Below are positions 24,880 to 34,071 of a stretch of DNA of 60,647 nt, one piece after another (the first letter of the stretch is position 1; the number at the start of each line of letters is the position of its first letter). A program made the translations under genes and the position numbers. A model generated the notes under the pieces. The model had not been told where the DNA came from and made no database searches. It saw only the letters and a list, made by a program, of their open reading frames with translations. The stretch comes from Butyrivibrio sp. (GTDB taxonomy: Bacteria > Bacillota > Clostridia > Lachnospirales > Lachnospiraceae): assembly GCF_017635265.1 (NCBI RefSeq), contig NZ_JAGBLU010000063.1, positions 1 through 60,647 on the forward strand. The letters are read 5' to 3'.

Positions 24880-24942
24880 TTTAGTATCCTCCCAACAATA
24901 TTAGTTTTGTAAAATAAAATAAATCAAAAATGGCGCTATTTC

Positions 24943-24995
24943 AAGTGACAGAGTATTTTACTTTATCGTGTTTTTAGTATAATACTCTGTCACTT
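24943..24995. promoter_or_regulatory. 15-bp perfect inverted repeat between peptide and glycosyltransferase genes
   Basis: AAGTGACAGAGTATT (24943-24957) is mirrored by AATACTCTGTCACTT (24981-24995), 38 bp centre to centre. The right arm overlaps a perfect TATAAT (24978-24983) reading towards the glycosyltransferase. Its position between two divergent genes lets one regulator control both. The two-HTH protein next door is the obvious candidate (inference). Confidence 0.75.
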
Positions 24996-25066
24996 TTCTT
25001 TAACGCTGTGAAATTTTATCATGATATCAACGACAAAATTTTGACTTAATGAAGGGAGGCTATATC

Positions 25067-25942
25067 ATGATGAATGAAAAAAACATCAGTATAATTTTGC
25101 CGGTGTATAATGCGGAAAAGACAATAGCAAAATGCATAGATAATGCTTTACTTAGCCTTCGAGATGACGATGAACTTATAATTGTTGATGATGGATCAAC
25201 AGATGATACACCACGAATATGTATGGATTATGCCTGGAATTATTCCAATGTTTTTTTTAAACAACAGAAAAACAAGGGACTATTTCATGGGAAATTAGAG
25301 GGGATAAGAATTGCCAAGGGGGAGTACGTAAGCTTTATTGAAGCTGATGATGTCTGCGCGGAGAAAAGGTATAGTATTATGCATTCTGTCGTTTCAGTAA
25401 ATGATGCGGATATTATATTTTTTGGAGCAATAATTAAAAAGGACGGCTGCGATACAAAGGTATATGATCCCGATATGTTTCCCGGAAGATATTCCAAAAA
25501 GAAAATTATAGATACATTTGGAAAAAAGCTCTTTGGTAAGATTGAGAGTGATGACAATTCATATACCGGATATTTGTGGAATACATTGATAAAAAGAGAC
25601 GTTTTAAGCGGTATGGAGGAGTATGTAGACGAAAAAATCCGCTATTATGATGACGAGATAATAATGCTCCATGCTCTTATGAGGGCAAAAAAATGTGTTG
25701 TTTCTGAGAAAAAAATCTATCGATATGACTATGCCGGCTGTAAAACTAACAGAAAAAAGAAAAACTTTAGCCCTAAAAATTGGGAAAATATATTTGCTGT
25801 ATATAATTTAAAAAAAGGAATTGCAATTGAAAATGATATGTACAACAGTGAGATAGAGTTCCGACTTTCCTCTTTCTTGGGGCCAATTTCATTTATGCGT
25901 TTTATTATTGGACAGGATTATGCCCTGACAAAAACCATATAA
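25067..25942 (+). CDS. Family 2 glycosyltransferase
   Basis: A 291-aa GT-A fold transferase. ISIILPVYNAEKTIAKCID begins the nucleotide-binding fold, ELIIVDDGSTDDTP carries the DDG motif near residue 45, and YVSFIEADDVCAEKRY holds the metal-binding D-x-D-like EADD. The C-terminal 150 residues are basic with no membrane segment. Such enzymes add sugars to surface polysaccharides or lipids; donor and acceptor cannot be read. ATG 25067 (or 25070) is preferred, since AAGGGAGG ends 7 nt before it; the frame begins at 25049. It is divergent from the peptide gene and shares the inverted repeat, so peptide-regulated surface glycosylation is possible. Confidence 0.82.
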   Translation: MMNEKNISIILPVYNAEKTIAKCIDNALLSLRDDDELIIVDDGSTDDTPRICMDYAWNYSNVFFKQQKNKGLFHGKLEGIRIAKGEYVSFIEADDVCAEKRYSIMHSVVSVNDADIIFFGAIIKKDGCDTKVYDPDMFPGRYSKKKIIDTFGKKLFGKIESDDNSYTGYLWNTLIKRDVLSGMEEYVDEKIRYYDDEIIMLHALMRAKKCVVSEKKIYRYDYAGCKTNRKKKNFSPKNWENIFAVYNLKKGIAIENDMYNSEIEFRLSSFLGPISFMRFIIGQDYALTKTI

Positions 25943-25965
25943 GTTCTAAAATAATGACAGTAAAA

Positions 25966-25998
25966 AGCCTCAGTTCTGCAAAAGACAGATCTGAGGCT
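25966..25998. terminator. Hairpin terminator between glycosyltransferase and galT
   Basis: AGCCTCAG and CTGAGGCT flank a 17-nt loop, with an A-run on the left. It lies between convergent genes and can serve both. Confidence 0.75.
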
Positions 25999-26016
25999 AT
26001 GTTTATATCCGATGTA

Positions 26017-27552
26017 TTAAAGTGTATTCACAAAACGGTCAAAGGCTTCCTGACCTTCCGGAGTTCTTTTGTACACGCCGGCATCTTCAAGAACGTGCAT
26101 GAAAACTTCACCGATTTCCTTTTGGATTATCTCATCGATATTTTGTTCATCTATATGATTGTATTTATTTTTGAAAGCATCAACCCAATCAGCATGTTTT
26201 TCGAGAACTTCATCCTTTCTGATATCTTTGCCCTGAAGGATGGCTTCTTTCAAATCTGCCATTTCGGTCTTTAGTCTTGCGGGAAGTACGGCAAGCCCCA
26301 TAACTTCGATAAGTCCGATGTTCTCTTTTTTGATATGGTGCAATTCTGCATGAGGATGGTATACACCTAAAGGGTGTTCCTTGGTCGTAATGTTGTTTCT
26401 AAGAACCAGGTCAAGCTCGAAATTATCTCCGCGTTTTCTTGCAATAGGAGTAATAGTGTTGTGAGGTGTTCCATCGGTTTCGGCGTAGATGAATGCTGCT
26501 TCGTCAGTATACCCTCTCCATTTATTTAAAATAACATCAGCAAGAGCAATGACTCTTGATACGTCAGGAGCAGAAATTCTTATAACAGACATAGGCCATT
26601 TTACTATACCTGCACTTACATCTTCAAAGCCGTTAACTGTAAAGGTTCTTTCTACAGGAGCTTTTGCCATGGCAAAGGTATAATGTCCGCCCTGGAAATG
26701 GTCATGGCTTAAAATTGAACCACCTACAATAGGAAGATCGGCATTGGATCCTACAAAGTAGTGAGGGAACTGTTTAACAAAATCGAAAAGCTTACAAAAT
26801 GTATCATGTTCGATCTTCATAGGAATGTGTTTGGAATTAAACACAATGCAGTGCTCGTTATAGTAGACATATGGAGAGTATTGGAATCCCCATTTTGAGT
26901 TCTGGATCGTTACGGGAATGATTCTGTGATTTTCTCTGGCCGGGTGATCAACTCTTCCTGAATAACCTTCGTTTTCCCAACAAAGCTGACATTTGGGATA
27001 GCCGGACTGCTTGGCGTTTCTTGCAGCAGCTATTGCTTTAGGATCTTTTTCGGGCTTTGAGAGATTTATTGTTATATCCAGATCGCCATATTCAGTAGGA
27101 GCAATCCATTTCATATCCTTAGAAATACGGTATCTTCTAATATAATCCGTATTTTTTGAAAATTCATAGTAGAAATTGGTTGCTGACTCCGGGTTTTCTG
27201 CAAGCTTTTCATTGAATTTTCTGATTATGTTACTTGGTCTATCGGTAAGCTCACCCATGAGCTTTGTATCAAAAAGGTCTCTGTAGACAACGCTGTCATT
27301 TTCTATAAGACCATTTGCAGCGGCATAATCATCAAGTGATTTAAGAACATTTTCAAGGAATGTCCCTTTTTCTATTTCATCAGCCGGAAGTTCTTTGGCC
27401 AGAGCCTCTATATCGGCTGCTTCATAATCTGCAGAATCAATTCCAAGGTCTATAAGAATTGAATTTACTGCATAGATTATGTCTTCATTTTCTATAAGTC
27501 CCTGTTTCAGGGCATATGCCACAAGGTTATTGATTGCGTTTTGTATATCCAT
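26017..27552 (-). CDS. galT: Class II UDP-glucose--hexose-1-phosphate uridylyltransferase
   Basis: A 511-aa enzyme of the Firmicutes class II GalT family, exchanging UMP between UDP-glucose and galactose-1-phosphate in the Leloir pathway. Conserved segments include KCQLCWENEGYSGRVDHPAR near residue 190, SILSHDHFQGGHYTF around 275 (the His-rich nucleotide site) and HPHAELHHIKKENIGLIEVMG around 400. It is longer than the E. coli type (348 aa), as expected. ATG 27552 has CGAGGAGTTAAC upstream. Second gene of galK-galT; a perfect 13-bp hairpin separates them. Confidence 0.95.
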   Translation of the reverse strand: MDIQNAINNLVAYALKQGLIENEDIIYAVNSILIDLGIDSADYEAADIEALAKELPADEIEKGTFLENVLKSLDDYAAANGLIENDSVVYRDLFDTKLMGELTDRPSNIIRKFNEKLAENPESATNFYYEFSKNTDYIRRYRISKDMKWIAPTEYGDLDITINLSKPEKDPKAIAAARNAKQSGYPKCQLCWENEGYSGRVDHPARENHRIIPVTIQNSKWGFQYSPYVYYNEHCIVFNSKHIPMKIEHDTFCKLFDFVKQFPHYFVGSNADLPIVGGSILSHDHFQGGHYTFAMAKAPVERTFTVNGFEDVSAGIVKWPMSVIRISAPDVSRVIALADVILNKWRGYTDEAAFIYAETDGTPHNTITPIARKRGDNFELDLVLRNNITTKEHPLGVYHPHAELHHIKKENIGLIEVMGLAVLPARLKTEMADLKEAILQGKDIRKDEVLEKHADWVDAFKNKYNHIDEQNIDEIIQKEIGEVFMHVLEDAGVYKRTPEGQEAFDRFVNTL

Positions 27553-27575
27553 GTTAACTCCTCGTATTTACTGTA

Positions 27576-27606
27576 AAGGTGCCAAAAATATATTTTTTGG
27601 CACCTT
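27576..27606 (-). terminator. Intercistronic hairpin between galK and galT
   Basis: AAGGTGCCAAAAA and TTTTTGGCACCTT form a perfect 13-bp stem in the 66-nt gap. On the minus strand the second arm begins with a T-run, so partial termination or 3' end stabilisation of the galK message is likely. Confidence 0.6.
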
Positions 27607-27618
27607 AAAAACATTTGA

Positions 27619-28800
27619 TTAGATAACTTCAGGACCACCGCCGATTTCTACGGTATAGAATGTAGCTTCATATCCAATCTTGTTTTTGTAGTTCTCTCCA
27701 ACAGTCTTTTTGAAGTTTTCGATTGCCTCATCTTTTACGATGGAAACAGTACAGCCACCAAATCCGCCGCCGGTCATACGAGAACCGATAACCCCGGGAA
27801 CCTTCCATGCTTCTTCTGCAAGAGTGTCAAGTTCTACGCCGGTTACATCATAGTCATCACGAAGAGATTCATGTGATTGTCTCATTAATTCGCCGAAGTG
27901 ATTAAGATCACCATTCTTAAGAGCTTTAACAGCTTCAATAGTACGCTGGTTCTCATATACTGCATGTTTAGCTTTTTTCTGCATATCAGGATCTGTTAAA
28001 AGATCTTTGTTTGCTTCGAACTCTTCGATAGAAAGATCGCCGAGACCTTTAATATCAAGCTTTTTCTGAAGAATAGAAAGAGCTTCTTCGCACATGCTGC
28101 GACGGGCATTGTACTGGGAATCCGTGAGTTTATGCTTTTTATTGGTGTTTGTAACAATAATCTTGGCACCATCAAGCTTAATTGGTGCATATTCATATGA
28201 AAGATCTGCTGTATCAAGGAATATTGCACTGCTTTCTTTACCCATTGCTACTGCAAACTGATCCATGATTCCGCAGTTACAGCCGTTGAAGTTGTTCTCG
28301 GAGTACTGTCCGATAAGAGCAAGATCTGTATTTGAAACTTCAAATCCATAAAGGTCGCGGAGTACAAAACCTGTAAGCACTTCAAGGGAAGCTGATGAAG
28401 AAAGACCTGAACCGTTTGGAATATTTCCATAGATTACCATGTCAAAACCTGTATCAAGCTTCATGCCTCTTTTCTCAAAGGCCCATACAACTCCCATGGG
28501 ATAATTGGTCCATCCGGCTGCCTCTGAAGGAGCAATTACATCATCAAGGCAAAATGAAACAACACCGACGTTGTCCTGGTTTAAAGAGAAAAGCTGGATC
28601 ATTTTGTCATCTCTTTTGGCTGCTGCTGCGTAAGTTCCGATTGTGAGTGCACATGGGAAAACATGACCGCCGTTGTAGTCTGTGTGCTCTCCTATAAGAT
28701 TAACTCTGCCCGGAGCAAAGTATGCTTTTACATTTTCGTTTTTTCCATAAGCCTTCTCGAAGTTTTCAAGAACAGCTTTTTTCATTTCCTGATCGATCAT
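27619..28800 (-). CDS. galK: Galactokinase
   Basis: A 393-aa GHMP kinase that phosphorylates galactose to galactose-1-phosphate. Motif 1 is GRVNLIGEHTDYNGGHVF (galactokinase signature, about residues 28-45), motif 2 GSGLSSSASLEV (ATP-binding, about 130-141), and motif 3 GSRMTGGGFGGCTVS near 345. The ATG at 28800 has AAGGAGGTCAT. First gene of the galK-galT operon. No galE or mutarotase is in the window, so the pathway must be completed elsewhere. Confidence 0.96.
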   Translation of the reverse strand: MIDQEMKKAVLENFEKAYGKNENVKAYFAPGRVNLIGEHTDYNGGHVFPCALTIGTYAAAAKRDDKMIQLFSLNQDNVGVVSFCLDDVIAPSEAAGWTNYPMGVVWAFEKRGMKLDTGFDMVIYGNIPNGSGLSSSASLEVLTGFVLRDLYGFEVSNTDLALIGQYSENNFNGCNCGIMDQFAVAMGKESSAIFLDTADLSYEYAPIKLDGAKIIVTNTNKKHKLTDSQYNARRSMCEEALSILQKKLDIKGLGDLSIEEFEANKDLLTDPDMQKKAKHAVYENQRTIEAVKALKNGDLNHFGELMRQSHESLRDDYDVTGVELDTLAEEAWKVPGVIGSRMTGGGFGGCTVSIVKDEAIENFKKTVGENYKNKIGYEATFYTVEIGGGPEVI

Positions 28801-28915
28801 ATGACCTCCTTGGTATAAAGTAAGACAAATATGTTTTTTGTGAGTATATCTTACCCTTTAAGAAAACTATAATAAATATCTCTTTGTTTTATAAGCCTGT
28901 CAAAATGTTAAAAAT

Positions 28916-28944
28916 AAAGCCCTCCTGATAAAAAGGAGAGCTTT
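28916..28944 (-). terminator. Terminator of the 28955-29614 gene
   Basis: On the minus strand AAAGCTCTCCT and AGGAGGGCTTT form a stem with one mismatch, followed by ATTTTTAAC. Confidence 0.75.
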
Positions 28945-28954
28945 CGATTTATAA

Positions 28955-29614
28955 TTAAAAAGTTACCAGTGGAGCCTTTTTCTTCTCATTGGAGGTTTCA
29001 ACTCCGAGCATGGTCAGAATTTGATTTTTACTGAGTGAATTGAGATTCTTGGCAATTGGAATAAGTCCGTCTATCTTTTTTTGTATCTCTTCTTCATTAA
29101 GACCGAGCTTTGTTTTGTACATATCAACAAGAAGCCTATAGGTTCCGGAAATGTCGGTTCTGGTTTTTACGGCAAATTCCAAAACCTTTGTTGAGTCCTC
29201 AAAACGCCCTGCATTATAAAGGAGTTCGCCCCAGTTCTGAAGGGCTCTTACAAGAGTTGTGTAATTTTGATCATACTGGGTAAGAGCAGTAATATTGGCA
29301 GTTCCGTACTCAAGTTTAAGGTCGGTATTGCTGATTCCTGTGAAGTTGACTATTTTTTCAAACTGCATTGCTTTGAGTTCGTCTTCGGCCTTTTGCAAAG
29401 ATTCATTATCGCCTGCAGTATCGAAAGGAAGAAGATCAAATGGTATATGAACATATTCAAGGTTTTCCAGACTTTTGCGTCTTACACTATTGGACTGGCG
29501 CTCCTTTTCCCAAAAGTCAGCTTCCCTTTGTTCGATTTTTCTGGAGACCCTGCGCATACTGATGTTGAAAAAGATTGCAAGTATAACGAAACTTGCGAAA
29601 AAGGGTAATTTCAT
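28955..29614 (-). CDS. Membrane-anchored protein of unknown function
   Basis: A 219-aa protein not recognised as a named family. Residues 4-20 are hydrophobic (PFFASFVILAIFFNISM), giving one N-terminal membrane anchor, followed by a charged helical stretch (RKIEQREADFWEKERQ). The body, residues 80-200, is helical with a TPR-like look (LVRALQNWGELLYNAGRFED, STKVLEFAVKTRTD). The minus-strand ATG follows GAAAGGATATTATAG. It is divergent from vanW with only 68 nt between, so the promoters overlap, and is separated from galK by a terminator. Confidence 0.7.
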   Translation of the reverse strand: MKLPFFASFVILAIFFNISMRRVSRKIEQREADFWEKERQSNSVRRKSLENLEYVHIPFDLLPFDTAGDNESLQKAEDELKAMQFEKIVNFTGISNTDLKLEYGTANITALTQYDQNYTTLVRALQNWGELLYNAGRFEDSTKVLEFAVKTRTDISGTYRLLVDMYKTKLGLNEEEIQKKIDGLIPIAKNLNSLSKNQILTMLGVETSNEKKKAPLVTF

Positions 29615-29682
29615 CTATAATATCCTTTCAGTTAACCGTAAATATATTTTGCTTATTTTCATCATAGCACAGAGGAAGCATT

Positions 29683-31323
29683 ATGAAAAAATTTTTTGGA
29701 GGCTTGGTCCTCTTTTTGTCTTTTCTAGTATTCTTGCCAGGAACGCCGGTGGACGCTGCTGACTCTAAAAAAATTGCCAGTGGAGTATATATAGGTTCGG
29801 TGGATGTTTCGGGAATGACGGTGGATGAAGCTTCTAAGGCAGTTGAGGCTCTGGTGGAAAGCCAGAAAAGTACCGAGATTACACTTACAGTTGGTGAAGA
29901 TAAAAATATAAAAATATATGGCTCTGATTTGGGAATTACATGGCAGAATACAGATGTAGCTCAGGAGGCGTATTCTCTTGGACATCAGGGCAATGTGATT
30001 CAGAGATATAAAGCGTTAAAAGACCTTGAAAAAGGTGGCAGCGTTTTTGAAATAGAATATGGTTTTGACGACGAAGCGCTTAATTCCATCATGGATAGAT
30101 GCAGCAGCATGTTTGATCAGGAAAAAGTGAACTATAGCCTGAAAAAGACCGAAGATGGATTTGTGGTAACAGATGGTCAGACAGGATATGTCGTTGATAA
30201 GGATGCTTCTATTTCAGTCATAAAAGATTTTGTTCAAAATAATCTATCGCCGGAAAATTCAATAATAACACTTTCTGTAAAGGAAGATAAGCCACTTGGA
30301 AGTGCCGAGGAACTATCAAAAGTAAGTGATGTTCTGGGAACATTTACAACAAGTTATAAGTCTTCCGGAGCGGCCAGAAGTGCCAATGTGGCTAACGGAT
30401 GTTCTCTTATAAACGGAACTACTGTTTATCCCGGTGAGGAATTTTCGGTTCTTGATACTATTACACCTTTTACGGAAGCAAATGGATATTTTCCTGCAGG
30501 CTCTTACTTAAACGGACTTGTAGTTGAGAGTGTAGGCGGGGGAATATGTCAGGTTTCAACTACTCTTTACAATGCAGTTCTTTTGGCAGAGCTTGAGGTC
30601 ACAGAGCGTCACAATCATTCAATGATAGTTACCTATGTAGATCCTTCTGCTGATGCGGCAATCGCTGAGTCAGGCGGCAAAAACTTTAAGTTTGTCAACA
30701 GCACGGATTATCCTATATATATAGAGGGTTCTACCACATCCGACAAGCACATTACATTTACAATATACGGAGTGGAGACAAGGGACGCAGGACGAGAGGT
30801 AAGCTTTAAGAGCGAAGTTTTGGAGACAACACCGGCATCGGCAGATCAGTTTGTCTGCGATTCTTCTCATGCACTGGGGTATGTTGGAACTCAGTCCGCA
30901 CATCTTGGATATAAGGCTCAGCTGTGGAAGATAGTAACTGAAAATGGGAATGAAGTCAGCCGAGAGGTTATAAACAGCAGTAATTATAAAATGGTTCCCA
31001 AGATTGTAACGATAGGTACGGCAGGTGCTGATGAAAATGCGATGGCTCAGATAAACACTGCAATTGCTACAGGTGATGCGGCTACGGTTAAGTCAGTTGC
31101 AGGTGCTCTTGGAGCAGCAAGAAGCGCAGCCGGTACAGAAAACGAAGCAGCAGCGGCTCAGGCGGCAGCAGATGCAGTTAACGCAGCCAATGCTCAGCTT
31201 GCACAGCAGCAGGCAGAGGCAGCAGTACAAGCGGAGGCGGCAGCACAGGCACAGGAAGTATCCCAGCCTGAAGAAGCAGCTCAAGAGGTTGATACTTCCG
31301 AAATTATACAGACAGACAACTGA
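29683..31323 (+). CDS. VanW family protein with peptidoglycan-binding-4 domain
   Basis: A 546-aa exported protein. A signal peptide spans about residues 1-25 (ending VDA-AD). Residues 33-200 match the PG_binding_4 domain that precedes VanW in clostridial proteins (GVYIGSVDVSGMTVDEASKA). The VanW domain is at about 215-360, with GEEFSVLDTITPFTEANGY and GGGICQVSTTLYNAVLLAE and the conserved ERHNHS. The tail from about 470 is low-complexity Ala/Gln/Glu. VanW is named from vancomycin-resistance clusters, but its biochemical role is unknown and most copies are chromosomal. The AIR-synthase-like gene follows 14 nt later. Confidence 0.88.
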   Translation: MKKFFGGLVLFLSFLVFLPGTPVDAADSKKIASGVYIGSVDVSGMTVDEASKAVEALVESQKSTEITLTVGEDKNIKIYGSDLGITWQNTDVAQEAYSLGHQGNVIQRYKALKDLEKGGSVFEIEYGFDDEALNSIMDRCSSMFDQEKVNYSLKKTEDGFVVTDGQTGYVVDKDASISVIKDFVQNNLSPENSIITLSVKEDKPLGSAEELSKVSDVLGTFTTSYKSSGAARSANVANGCSLINGTTVYPGEEFSVLDTITPFTEANGYFPAGSYLNGLVVESVGGGICQVSTTLYNAVLLAELEVTERHNHSMIVTYVDPSADAAIAESGGKNFKFVNSTDYPIYIEGSTTSDKHITFTIYGVETRDAGREVSFKSEVLETTPASADQFVCDSSHALGYVGTQSAHLGYKAQLWKIVTENGNEVSREVINSSNYKMVPKIVTIGTAGADENAMAQINTAIATGDAATVKSVAGALGAARSAAGTENEAAAAQAAADAVNAANAQLAQQQAEAAVQAEAAAQAQEVSQPEEAAQEVDTSEIIQTDN

Positions 31324-31337
31324 TTATTGGCGGTTCT

Positions 31338-32303
31338 ATGAGAATTGGAAAATTGACAGAGAATGCATTAAAGCGTTCTGTATTAAAACTGATAAAAACA
31401 GAGTTTAAGGATAAAGTAAGCGCAGCTGTAGGGGCAGACTGCGCTTTTTCTGAATCTAAAAAAGTATATTCGGCAGTGGCAACTTATGCCATGGATGCAA
31501 GTGACATTGGGTATTATGCTGTTTTAAAAGCAGCTAACAGCCTGATAGCTCAAGGCATTACTCCGGACCATGCAGACGTGAGCATTTTGTTAAACGAGGA
31601 GACAGAGGAAAAACGTCTGAAGGAAATTGTACGAGACTGTATAGAAGGCTGTAAGGCGTCCGGAACCGTATATGCAGGAGGACACACGGAAGTAACGACA
31701 GCTGTTTCAAGACCGGTGATAACAGCTACATGTGTAGGTTATAAAGTTGAGGATATTATTGGCAAGCCTAAGGCAGGTCAGGCGCTTGTTATAAGTAAAT
31801 GGGTCGGACTTGAGGGAACAGCTCTTTTGGCAAAAGAAAAGAAGCAGGACCTTACAGGTAAGTATCCGGCATCATTCATAAATGACGCTATCGGATTCAA
31901 GGACTATATGAGAATTGAATCAGAGGCCGCAGTCGCCATTAAGTCCGGAGTCAGCGCAATCCATGATTTGTCGAATGGCGGAGTTTTTGCAGGCCTTTGG
32001 GAAATGGGAGAACGCGCGGGCTGTGGACTGAAAGTTGATTTGAAGAGTATACCTTTAAGGCAGGAAACTGTAGAAATATGTGAATTCTATGAAATCAATC
32101 CATATCAGCTTTTGTCAGGAGGAGCACTACTATTTGCTACAGATGATGGTGAGAAGCTGGTAGAGAACCTGAAGATGGCAGGGATTCCCGCAGCTCTAAT
32201 AGGTTTTTTGCAGGAAGGTAACAGAAAAGATATAATAAACGAAGATGAGTCAAGGTTTTTGGAGATGCCACAGGCAGATGAAATTCACAAAATCCTTGGA
32301 TAA
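31338..32303 (+). CDS. AIR synthase-related protein (HypE/ThiL-like fold)
   Basis: A 321-aa protein of the PurM/AIR-synthase-like superfamily, whose members bind ATP and phosphorylate or dehydrate small substrates (PurM, ThiL, SelD, HypE). Visible landmarks are VGADCAFSE near residue 33, AGGHTEVTTAVSRPVITATCVG around 115 and SAIHDLSNGGVFAGLWEMGE around 210, which matches the nucleotide-binding Gly-rich segment. The gene follows vanW and precedes an Lrp regulator. It differs from canonical HypE in lacking the cyano-group-carrying C-terminal Cys, so hydrogenase maturation is not supported. Substrate unknown. Confidence 0.8.
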   Translation: MRIGKLTENALKRSVLKLIKTEFKDKVSAAVGADCAFSESKKVYSAVATYAMDASDIGYYAVLKAANSLIAQGITPDHADVSILLNEETEEKRLKEIVRDCIEGCKASGTVYAGGHTEVTTAVSRPVITATCVGYKVEDIIGKPKAGQALVISKWVGLEGTALLAKEKKQDLTGKYPASFINDAIGFKDYMRIESEAAVAIKSGVSAIHDLSNGGVFAGLWEMGERAGCGLKVDLKSIPLRQETVEICEFYEINPYQLLSGGALLFATDDGEKLVENLKMAGIPAALIGFLQEGNRKDIINEDESRFLEMPQADEIHKILG

Positions 32304-32328
32304 ATAGAGTCGGAGGAGCTTATAGTTT

Positions 32329-32817
32329 ATGAATACCAGAGAAGAAATATTAAACATTATTGAAAAAAACAGCCGTATTGATGTGCATGAACTAAGTGTA
32401 CTTTTGGGTGCGGAAGAGATACTTGTGGCAGGTGAGCTTAAAGCTCTTGAAGAAGAAGGAGTGATTTGCGGATACCATACCATGATCGACTGGTCAAAGA
32501 CTAATATCGAAAAGGTAAATGCGCTTATAGAAGTTAAGGTAACACCCACAAGAGGGCAGGGATTCGACAATATTGCAGAGAGAATTTACAAATATCCTGA
32601 AGTCACAAGTGTGTACCTTATGAGTGGTGGCTTTGATCTTATGGTAATTCTTGAGGGGAAATCTCTTTTGGAGGTTGCCGGCTTTGTAAATAACAAGCTT
32701 GCGACTTTGGACAATGTGCTTAGTACAGCAACACATTTCATCCTTAAAAAATATAAGGATCATGGAACAATTTTGGCTAAAAAGTACGAAGACACAAGGG
32801 AGATAATCACACCATGA
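32329..32817 (+). CDS. Lrp/AsnC-family transcriptional regulator
   Basis: A 162-aa regulator with an N-terminal winged HTH (residues 5-60, EEILNIIEKNSRIDVHELSV) and a C-terminal RAM ligand domain (residues about 65-150, KVNALIEVKVTPTRGQGFD, VYLMSGGFDLMVILEG). Lrp proteins respond to amino acids. The ATG follows CGGAGGAGCTTATAGTTT. It overlaps the aminotransferase gene by 4 bp (ATGA), so the pair is translationally coupled and the regulator probably acts on amino acid metabolism, including its own operon. Confidence 0.93.
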   Translation: MNTREEILNIIEKNSRIDVHELSVLLGAEEILVAGELKALEEEGVICGYHTMIDWSKTNIEKVNALIEVKVTPTRGQGFDNIAERIYKYPEVTSVYLMSGGFDLMVILEGKSLLEVAGFVNNKLATLDNVLSTATHFILKKYKDHGTILAKKYEDTREIITP

Positions 32818-33971
32818 GAAATCCAATAGGAAAAAAGGTAGTAGACATCAAGCCTTCCGGAATCAGGAAGTTTTTTGATATTGTACAGGAAACAGAGGGT
32901 GCTATTTCGCTGGGCGTAGGTGAACCGGATTTTGACACTCCCTGGCATATAAGAGATGAGGGTATTTATTCTCTTGAAAAGGGCAGGACTTTCTATACAT
33001 CCAATTCCGGTCTTAAGGAACTCAGACAGGAAGTATCTAATTATATAAAAAGAACTCAGGGCATAACTTATGATCCGATAAAAGAAGTGTTCATTACGGT
33101 AGGTGGTTCAGAGGCTATTGATCTGGCTTTTAGAGCTATGATTGACCCTGGTGATGAGGTTCTTATTCCTCAGCCGAGCTATGTATCTTATGAGCCATGC
33201 GCTATTTTGGCGGATGCCGTTCCTGTGATCATAGAGTTGAAAGAGGAAAATCAGTTCAGACTGACAGCCAAAGAGGTTCTTGATAAAGTTACAGACAAGA
33301 CCAAGATACTGGTGCTTCCATTCCCAAACAATCCTACAGGCGCAGTAATGGGAAAAGAGGATCTGGAGGAAATTGCCAAGGTTGTCATCGAAAAGGATCT
33401 TTTTGTAGTATCGGATGAGATATACAGCGAGCTTACATATAACGGGAAACATGTTTCAATTGTTTCTCTTCCGGGAATGAAAGAGAGAACAATTCTTATA
33501 AACGGCTTTTCAAAAGCCTATGCCATGACGGGATGGAGACTTGGTTATGCCTGCGGTCCTGAAGATATTATGAAGCAGATGGTAAAAATCCATCAGTTTG
33601 CTATTATGTGTGCACCGACAACAAGTCAGTATGCTGCGGTTGAAGCTCTGAAAAACGGTGATGAAGATGTAAAGAGAATGCGAGAGGAGTACAACCACAG
33701 AAGAAGATATCTTTTAAATGAGTTTGAAAGGCTGGGACTTCCATGCTTTGAACCATTTGGAGCATTCTATGTATTCCCTTCCATCAAGAAGTTCGGTATG
33801 ACAAGTGATGAATTCTGTACAAGACTTCTTAAAGAGGAGAAGCTTGCAGTAGTACCGGGAACAGCATTTGGAGACTGCGGAGAAGGATTTATACGTATTT
33901 CCTATGCATATTCTTTAGATAATTTAAAAAAAGCCATGGAAAGACTTGAGCGTTTCCTAAAGAAAATTTGA
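32814..33971 (+). CDS. Class I/II PLP-dependent aminotransferase
   Basis: A 385-aa fold-type I aminotransferase. SLGVGEPDFDTP begins the fold, PNNPTGAVMG (about 165) and VVSDEIYSELTYNG (about 200) bind the cofactor, and INGFSKAYAMTGWRLGY carries the Schiff-base lysine (about K234). LRDNPGFIRISYAY-like sequence near the end carries the substrate Arg (GFIRISYA). It is closest in pattern to the aspartate/aromatic aminotransferases of subgroup I-gamma. Its fusion in one operon with an Lrp regulator suggests a role in amino acid degradation or synthesis; the substrate is not determined. Confidence 0.92.
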   Translation: MRNPIGKKVVDIKPSGIRKFFDIVQETEGAISLGVGEPDFDTPWHIRDEGIYSLEKGRTFYTSNSGLKELRQEVSNYIKRTQGITYDPIKEVFITVGGSEAIDLAFRAMIDPGDEVLIPQPSYVSYEPCAILADAVPVIIELKEENQFRLTAKEVLDKVTDKTKILVLPFPNNPTGAVMGKEDLEEIAKVVIEKDLFVVSDEIYSELTYNGKHVSIVSLPGMKERTILINGFSKAYAMTGWRLGYACGPEDIMKQMVKIHQFAIMCAPTTSQYAAVEALKNGDEDVKRMREEYNHRRRYLLNEFERLGLPCFEPFGAFYVFPSIKKFGMTSDEFCTRLLKEEKLAVVPGTAFGDCGEGFIRISYAYSLDNLKKAMERLERFLKKI

Positions 33972-33994
33972 CGTTATCTAAACTATTTCAATAA

Positions 33995-34060
33995 AATCTA
34001 AAATATTCGTTGACATGAATATGCTCAGACTCTACAATTAATATATTAAAATATTTTAAT
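33995..34060 (+). promoter_or_regulatory. Promoter and operator of the GH43 operon
   Basis: TTGACA (34010-34015), a 17-bp spacer and TACAAT (34033-34038) form a near-consensus promoter. The motif AATCTAAAATATTCGTTGAC (33995-34014) overlaps its -35 box and matches, at 17 of 20 positions, the sequence over the -35 box of the sugar ABC operon (41061-41080, minus strand). A 16-bp palindrome ATTAAAATATTTTAAT (34045-34060) follows just before the ribosome binding site. Confidence 0.75.
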
Positions 34061-34071
34061 TTGGAGTAAAC

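Noticed and set aside
31064-31408. 114-codon frame overlapping the end of vanW
   Set aside because: It is the out-of-frame reading of an Ala/Gln-rich low-complexity tail.
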